Of a stretch of DNA of 9,007 nt, positions 5,387-9,007 are shown piece after piece. This DNA comes from Moraxellaceae bacterium. Lineage in GTDB: Bacteria; Pseudomonadota; Gammaproteobacteria; Pseudomonadales; Moraxellaceae. Both the position numbers and the translations under genes were made by a program. The stretch's first letter is position 1; each line of letters opens with the position of its first letter. A model generated the notes under the pieces. It worked only from the letters and a program-made list of their open reading frames with translations. It was not told the DNA's origin and did not search any database. The stretch covers positions 1 to 9,007 of the forward strand of contig JAUXNL010000160.1 in assembly GCA_030684415.1 (NCBI GenBank). The letters are read 5' to 3'.

Positions 5387-7675
5387 TTAAAGAGAGCCGT
5401 ATTTTTTGCGCAGACGGTTACGCACCACTTCTGCCGCCGTATTCAGGATGAAGGTCAGCACAAACAGCACCAGCGCCGAGAGAAACAGCACACGGAAGTG
5501 TGTCGACGCCACTTCAGCCTCACCCATTTCCACGGCAACGTTCGCTGACAGCGTGCGCATGCCTTCAAAGATATTCCACTCCATGACGGCAGTGTTGCCG
5601 GTTGCCATCAGCACAATCATGGTTTCGCCAACCGCACGGCCCATGCCGATCATCAAGGCCGAAAAAATTCCAGGTGATGCGGTTGGCAGAACCACCCGCA
5701 CCAATGTCTGCCACGGCGTTGCACCCAGTGCGAGCGAGCCGTTGGTGAGATGGCGAGGCACGGCAAACAGCGCATCTTCGGCAATCGCGTAAATATTGGG
5801 AATAACGGCAAAACCCATGGCGAGGCCGACAATCAGGGCGTTGCGTTGATCGAAAGTCACGCCCATTTCATCGCGCATCCAGAGGCGGATGTCGCCACCG
5901 AAAAAGAAGAGTTCTATGGGCTGTGACAAAGCAAACGAAAGCCAGCCGGTAAAGAGAATGGGCACAATCAACAGCAGTGGGGTCCAGCCGTCCGAAAAAG
6001 CGCGCTTCTCACGCGGCAGGCGCATCCACAACATACCACTGAGCAGAATGCCCAATGGCGTCAACAACAAGAGACTGAAGATGCCGGGGAGATAGGCTTC
6101 GATGGTCGGCGCCAGCCAGAGGCCGGCCAGGAATCCGAGGATCACGGTAGGCAGCGCTTCCATCAGCTCGATGGTGGGCTTCACCTTCCGGCGCAGGCCG
6201 GGCGCCATGAAAATGGCCGTGTACATGGCCGCGCAAATGGCGATGGGCGCGCCCAGCAACATGGCATAGAACGCTGCCTTGATGGTGCCGAACGTCAGCG
6301 GCATCAACGAAAGCTTGCCCTCGAAGTCAATGTTGCCGGAAGTGGACTGCCAGTTGTAACCGGGCGCCGAATACGATTCGTACCAGACCTTGCCCCATGC
6401 CGAATGCATCGACAGATCCGGATGCTCGGTATGCAACGACACACTGGCGAGGCCTTTGTCGGCCTGCGCCACAATCATGTCCGAACGTGGTGAAATCGCG
6501 ATGTCGCGAATGGCGCTGTCCGCTGCATCAACAATTCCCAGCGTGCGTTCAGAAGTGGTGTAGAAATAGCCGATGCGGCCTTTTTCATCGCCCGCTACGA
6601 AGCCTTTGCGGCGCGGCTCTGGCGTGATGGCGGTCACCGCGGCATCGCCCATGGAAAAGCCGCGAATACGCGTGAAGCTGAATTTGTCGATGGCCGATTT
6701 CGGGTCGCGCACCATGAACCACTGGCTGATATTGCCGCTCGCATCGCCCACCATCAGCGACACATTACCCAGCAGCGCGCTGACCGCTGTGATGTCTGCG
6801 TTACCCGCTCGCGTCTGCTGATACAACACGGGGCCGTCTTCGCCACGCAAGGCAAAAATGGCGACATCACTGCTGCCATGGAACACATAGCCCCAGCGAC
6901 CATCCTGCCCGATCACCATGAAACGCGGAGAGGCCACACTGATCGGCAACTCGGTTTGCTGCTGACGACTCCAAGTTGCTTCAGCGTCATCACTGCTGAC
7001 CGCAAACAGGCTGGAGGCGGCGGCGCCAGCGTTTTCTTTTTCATAGCGGCTGATGACGGTACGTCCAGCCGACATGCCCATGACCGTCAGACGGCGATCA
7101 TCACCCCGGAGGGCAAACACACCGAGTGCCTGGCCGGCGTCATCCAGCGGTAAGGGTGTCTCGCCGTAGGGATAGGCAAGACTTGGTGTGATGTGGCGCT
7201 GATTCGCCTCATCAAGCCGGACGGCGTAATCGGGTTTGACGACCAGGAAGCGGCCATCGCTCAGACCCAGACCGATAAGGCCGCTGGTGATGGCGGCACG
7301 TGCCACACTGCTGACGGTGACACCCTCAGGCACCGGCAGGCGCGCCTCACCGAGGCTGGTGTTGTCACCCACGCGGAAATACACGATCCGGCCATCCGGG
7401 CTCACGCGCAAACCCGTCTGGTTGTATTCGTCTATGTCCACCACGCTGGATACAGCCGGTGTGGCGTGCTGCGCCACGGGCTCGATCTTTGCCGACTGGA
7501 ACAGCGGCCAGACCTCATACAGCAGGTAGAAAAATATCAGTGCAATGGCGAGCAGCACGACCATGCCGCCGCTGCCAATCGCGCCATTGACGAAGCGATC
7601 CTTGATGCGGCGGCGGCGCGCAAGGCGCTCAAGCGTATTGTCGGCGGGCAACACAGTGTCGGTAGCTGGAGGCAT
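5387..7675 (-). CDS. pstC: PstC, phosphate ABC transporter permease with N-terminal propeller-like domain
   Basis: PstC pairs with PstA to form the phosphate channel. At 762 aa it is more than twice the length of E. coli PstC (319 aa). A basic cytoplasmic head (RLARRRRIKDR) precedes a membrane segment (about 36-57). Residues about 75-425 should be periplasmic and contain repeated beta-propeller-like motifs, small/Asp-x-x-Gly then a hydrophobic strand: SDGRFLVV (139), QDGRWGYV (257), DASGNISQW (311), DEKGRIGYF (363), ADKGLASVS (405). The permease core follows (about 460-762) with membrane segments near 463-490, 508-525, 530-552, 564-583, 612-632, 668-690 and 725-750. The EAA loop lies near 632-664 (GSLALGATPWQTLVRVVLP). 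Long PstC proteins exist in Pseudomonas and relatives, so this is a lineage form rather than a fusion artefact. The start has only a weak purine-rich site (GAAGAG, 5 nt before the ATG). Confidence 0.95.
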   Translation of the reverse strand: MPPATDTVLPADNTLERLARRRRIKDRFVNGAIGSGGMVVLLAIALIFFYLLYEVWPLFQSAKIEPVAQHATPAVSSVVDIDEYNQTGLRVSPDGRIVYFRVGDNTSLGEARLPVPEGVTVSSVARAAITSGLIGLGLSDGRFLVVKPDYAVRLDEANQRHITPSLAYPYGETPLPLDDAGQALGVFALRGDDRRLTVMGMSAGRTVISRYEKENAGAAASSLFAVSSDDAEATWSRQQQTELPISVASPRFMVIGQDGRWGYVFHGSSDVAIFALRGEDGPVLYQQTRAGNADITAVSALLGNVSLMVGDASGNISQWFMVRDPKSAIDKFSFTRIRGFSMGDAAVTAITPEPRRKGFVAGDEKGRIGYFYTTSERTLGIVDAADSAIRDIAISPRSDMIVAQADKGLASVSLHTEHPDLSMHSAWGKVWYESYSAPGYNWQSTSGNIDFEGKLSLMPLTFGTIKAAFYAMLLGAPIAICAAMYTAIFMAPGLRRKVKPTIELMEALPTVILGFLAGLWLAPTIEAYLPGIFSLLLLTPLGILLSGMLWMRLPREKRAFSDGWTPLLLIVPILFTGWLSFALSQPIELFFFGGDIRLWMRDEMGVTFDQRNALIVGLAMGFAVIPNIYAIAEDALFAVPRHLTNGSLALGATPWQTLVRVVLPTASPGIFSALMIGMGRAVGETMIVLMATGNTAVMEWNIFEGMRTLSANVAVEMGEAEVASTHFRVLFLSALVLFVLTFILNTAAEVVRNRLRKKYGSL

Positions 7676-7748
7676 GACAACTCTTCACTTGGCAAGTCGG
7701 ATCAATGGGCAGTGGCGCCGTCCGGGTTAGGGCAGAAAACCCTGGCGA

Positions 7749-7790
7749 CCCTGACCGGGAGGGCGTTTACAAACGCGCTCCCGGTCAGGG
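7749..7790. repeat. Long hairpin between pstS and pstC (last of four)
   Basis: Perfect 13-bp arms (7749-7761 and 7778-7790) continue past one mismatch into a further 6 bp (7763-7768 with 7771-7776), nearly closing the hairpin. It is the strongest secondary structure in the gap and has no U-tract on the minus strand. A barrier to 3'-exonucleases protecting the pstS part of the transcript is a reasonable inference. Confidence 0.7.
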
Positions 7791-7808
7791 CCGACATCAA
7801 CGTCGGCC
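7789..7808. repeat. Hairpin between pstS and pstC (third of four)
   Basis: Arms ggccgac (7789-7795) and gtcggcc (7802-7808) pair perfectly with a 6-nt loop. They share two bases (7789-7790) with the next hairpin, so the two compete slightly for pairing. Confidence 0.6.
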
Positions 7809-7809
7809 G

Positions 7810-7843
7810 AGCAAAAGGGGGGCAAGCCCCCCTCTTTTTTGCT
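7810..7843 (-). terminator. Probable attenuator or partial terminator after pstS
   Basis: The minus-strand RNA forms GGGGGG, loop CUUG, CCCCCC (7817-7832) followed by UUUUG, a GC hairpin with a short U-tract. The outer sequences agcaaaa (7810-7816) and ttttgct (7837-7843) can extend the stem across a 4-nt bulge. It begins 34 nt after the pstS stop. The short U-run suggests incomplete termination, which would let some transcription reach pstC. Confidence 0.6.
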
Positions 7844-7858
7844 GCCATCCGTGGCAGC
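7841..7858. repeat. Hairpin directly after pstS (first of four)
   Basis: Arms gctgcca (7841-7847) and tggcagc (7852-7858) pair perfectly with a 4-nt loop. The stem starts 8 nt past the pstS stop. It shares 7841-7843 with the outer arm of the attenuator-like hairpin, so the two could exclude each other. Confidence 0.6.
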
Positions 7859-7866
7859 GCTGCAGA

Positions 7867-8829
7867 TTACAGACCGAGCAGCTTGCGGATCTTGGCGGCT
7901 TCCGAGGCAGGCAGCGGAATATAGCCGTCTTTCTCGACCACTTCCTGACCCTGCTTCGACAGCACCAGCTTGAAGAACTCGGCTTCCAGCGGAGCCAGCG
8001 GCTTGTTCGGGTGCTTGTTCACATACACCAGCAGCGGACGCGCCAGCGGGTACTTGCCAGAGAGGGCATTCTTTTCGTTGGCGTCGTAGAACTCGCCGTC
8101 AGAACCCTTCAGCGGCACGGTGCGCACGCTGGAGGTCTTGTAGCCGAGGCCCGAATAGCCGATGCCGTTGATCGACGTGGACACCGATTGCACCACCGAG
8201 GCGGAGCCCGGCTGCTCGTTCACGTTCTTCTTGAAGTCGCCTTTGCAGAGCGCCTGCTCTTTGAAGTAACCGTAAGTACCGGACACCGAGTTGCGGCCGA
8301 AAATCTGCAGATTCTGATTGGCCAGTGCGCCTGAGGCACCCAGATCAGCCCATTTGGTCACTTCCTTTTCGTAGCCGCATTTGCGGGTAGCAGAGAAGGC
8401 CGCGTCCACCAGCGGCATGGACAGGCCCTTGATGGGATTGTCCTTGTGCACGAACACGGCCAGCGCATCGATGGCCACGGTCACGGCCGTCGGCTTGTAA
8501 CCATGCTTCTTTTCAAACGCCTGGATTTCATTGTCTTTCATGGCGCGGGACATGGGGCCGAAGTTGGCCGTGCCCTGCTCCATGGCGGGGGGGGCAGTCG
8601 AAGAGCCAGCACCCTGAATCTGGATGTTGACGTTGGGATACTGCTTCTTGAAAGACTCCGCCCAGAGCGTCATCAGGTTGTTCAGCGAATCGGAACCGAT
8701 GCTGGACAGGTTGCCGGACACGCCGGTCGTCTTTTCGTAGTTCGGCAGCTTGGGGTCGACTGCAGCCTGGACGGCACCGGCGACGCCGAGGCTGAGTCCG
8801 AGAGCGGCGATAAGGCCTTTGATCTTCAT
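7867..8829 (-). CDS. pstS: PstS, periplasmic phosphate-binding protein
   Basis: This 320-aa protein captures phosphate in the periplasm and delivers it to PstC-PstA. It has a signal peptide (MKIKGL, hydrophobic core, cleavage expected after VQA at residue 22). Conserved binding segments are SIGSDS (43-48), AGSSTAPPAM (74-83), the Ile-Asp of VAIDALAVF (120-121) and GRNSVSGTYGYF (178-189). The motif NFGPMSRAMK (89-98) is also typical. Cys151 and Cys195 are the only cysteines in the mature protein and may form a disulfide. The start at 8829 is chosen because TGGAG (8836-8840) lies 6 nt before it and the signal peptide begins directly. A longer frame from 8868 would overlap the promoter. It is first in the operon and sits behind a Pho box. 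Confidence 0.97.
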   Translation of the reverse strand: MKIKGLIAALGLSLGVAGAVQAAVDPKLPNYEKTTGVSGNLSSIGSDSLNNLMTLWAESFKKQYPNVNIQIQGAGSSTAPPAMEQGTANFGPMSRAMKDNEIQAFEKKHGYKPTAVTVAIDALAVFVHKDNPIKGLSMPLVDAAFSATRKCGYEKEVTKWADLGASGALANQNLQIFGRNSVSGTYGYFKEQALCKGDFKKNVNEQPGSASVVQSVSTSINGIGYSGLGYKTSSVRTVPLKGSDGEFYDANEKNALSGKYPLARPLLVYVNKHPNKPLAPLEAEFFKLVLSKQGQEVVEKDGYIPLPASEAAKIRKLLGL

Positions 8830-8835
8830 GACACA

Positions 8836-8840
8836 CTCCA
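8836..8840 (-). promoter_or_regulatory. Ribosome binding site deciding the pstS start
   Basis: TGGAG on the minus strand ends 6 nt before the ATG at 8829. The upstream in-frame ATG at 8868 overlaps the -10 and so cannot be the start of this transcript. Confidence 0.8.
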
Positions 8841-8866
8841 TCGGGGGACATTGGACAACGCTGCGC

Positions 8867-8872
8867 ATCCTA
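8867..8872 (-). promoter_or_regulatory. -10 element of the pstS promoter
   Basis: TAGGAT on the minus strand matches the sigma-70 -10 consensus at 4 of 6 positions. It lies exactly 10 nt downstream of the Pho box, the spacing found in E. coli phoA. This would give a leader of about 30 nt before pstS. No good -35 is needed where PhoB activates. Confidence 0.65.
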
Positions 8873-8882
8873 GCCTCGCTTT

Positions 8883-8900
8883 ATGACAGATATATTTCAT
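8883..8900 (-). promoter_or_regulatory. Pho box (PhoB binding site) of the pst operon
   Basis: The minus strand reads ATGAAAT, ATAT, CTGTCAT. The second 7-mer is a perfect match to the PhoB half-site CTGTCAT and the first matches at 4 of 7, with the standard 4-bp spacer and 11-bp period. AAA follows, as in many Pho boxes. The site predicts induction of pstSCAB-phoU by PhoB under phosphate starvation. Confidence 0.75.
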
Positions 8901-8937
8901 GGCCGGATTGATTTGTACGCTCAGCAAAAGATACCCC

Positions 8938-8955
8938 TCGTCACAAAAACGTCAT
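8938..8955 (+). promoter_or_regulatory. Second Pho-box-like direct repeat, opposite orientation
   Basis: The plus strand reads TCGTCAC, AAAA, ACGTCAT: two 7-mers with an 11-bp period sharing CGTCA. They match the PhoB half-site CTGTCAT at 4 and 5 of 7 positions. The site lies 55 bp (five 11-bp steps) from the pstS Pho box and faces away from pstS. Ten nt downstream is only TACCCT, a poor -10. It could help PhoB binding at pstS or serve a divergent gene beyond the right edge. Confidence 0.4.
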
Positions 8956-9007
8956 GTTTCCTGCTTACCCTCGCCGCTGTCTGCAATTCCCTTACCCGAG
9001 ACCAGTG

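Noticed and set aside
4793..5548. 251-codon plus-strand frame opposite pstA and the end of pstC
   Set aside because: It spans two well-supported minus-strand genes and the REP-like pair, and its translation shows no domain.
7193..7924. 243-codon plus-strand frame opposite the start of pstC and the end of pstS
   Set aside because: It runs through the hairpin stack and both flanking genes. It is best explained as a shadow frame.
8830..8868. Upstream extension of pstS to the ATG at 8868
   Set aside because: That ATG overlaps the predicted -10, and the extension would bury the signal peptide behind 13 extra residues.
1..9007. CRISPR array, tRNA, rRNA, insertion sequence or defence genes
   Set aside because: No regularly spaced repeats, cloverleaf, rRNA-like sequence, transposase or defence-protein motif was seen on either strand.

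Overview
The window carries a complete high-affinity phosphate uptake operon, pstS-pstC-pstA-pstB-phoU, all on the minus strand and read from right to left. Downstream of it, on the same strand, lies one gene for an outer-membrane beta-barrel protein of the TraF_2 type. GC-rich coding sequence, the long forms of PstC and PstA, and the TraF_2-type barrel point to a gammaproteobacterium of the Pseudomonadales/Oceanospirillales kind, possibly an Alcanivorax relative. That placement is inference from protein character, not from a search.

Layout from the right edge. At 8867-8900 there is a PhoB-type promoter with an 18-bp Pho box and a -10 at the spacing known from phoA. A second, inverted Pho-box-like repeat lies at 8938-8955 and may serve a divergent gene beyond the edge. 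pstS (periplasmic phosphate-binding protein) follows. Next comes a 190-bp gap packed with four hairpins, probably to let pstS be expressed above the rest. pstC (762 aa, with a large N-terminal propeller-like domain) is separated from pstA by a 58-bp pair of inverted REP-like units. pstA (about 553 aa, with a coiled-coil insert) and pstB (ATPase) follow, then a short gap with a GC hairpin, phoU, and a clear intrinsic terminator.

A gene-free stretch of about 600 bp (1242-1837) separates phoU from the TraF_2-type gene. It holds the phoU terminator, a tandem 13-bp repeat near the barrel gene's start, and a long imperfect hairpin. The barrel gene ends just before a perfect 20-bp-arm bidirectional terminator at the left edge.

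Functionally, PstS binds phosphate in the periplasm, PstC and PstA form the inner-membrane channel, the PstB dimer drives transport with ATP, and PhoU links transport activity to PhoR/PhoB signalling. No phoB or phoR is in the window. I see no clearly novel multi-gene system. The points most worth following up lie in the intergenic DNA and in the enlarged permease subunits.
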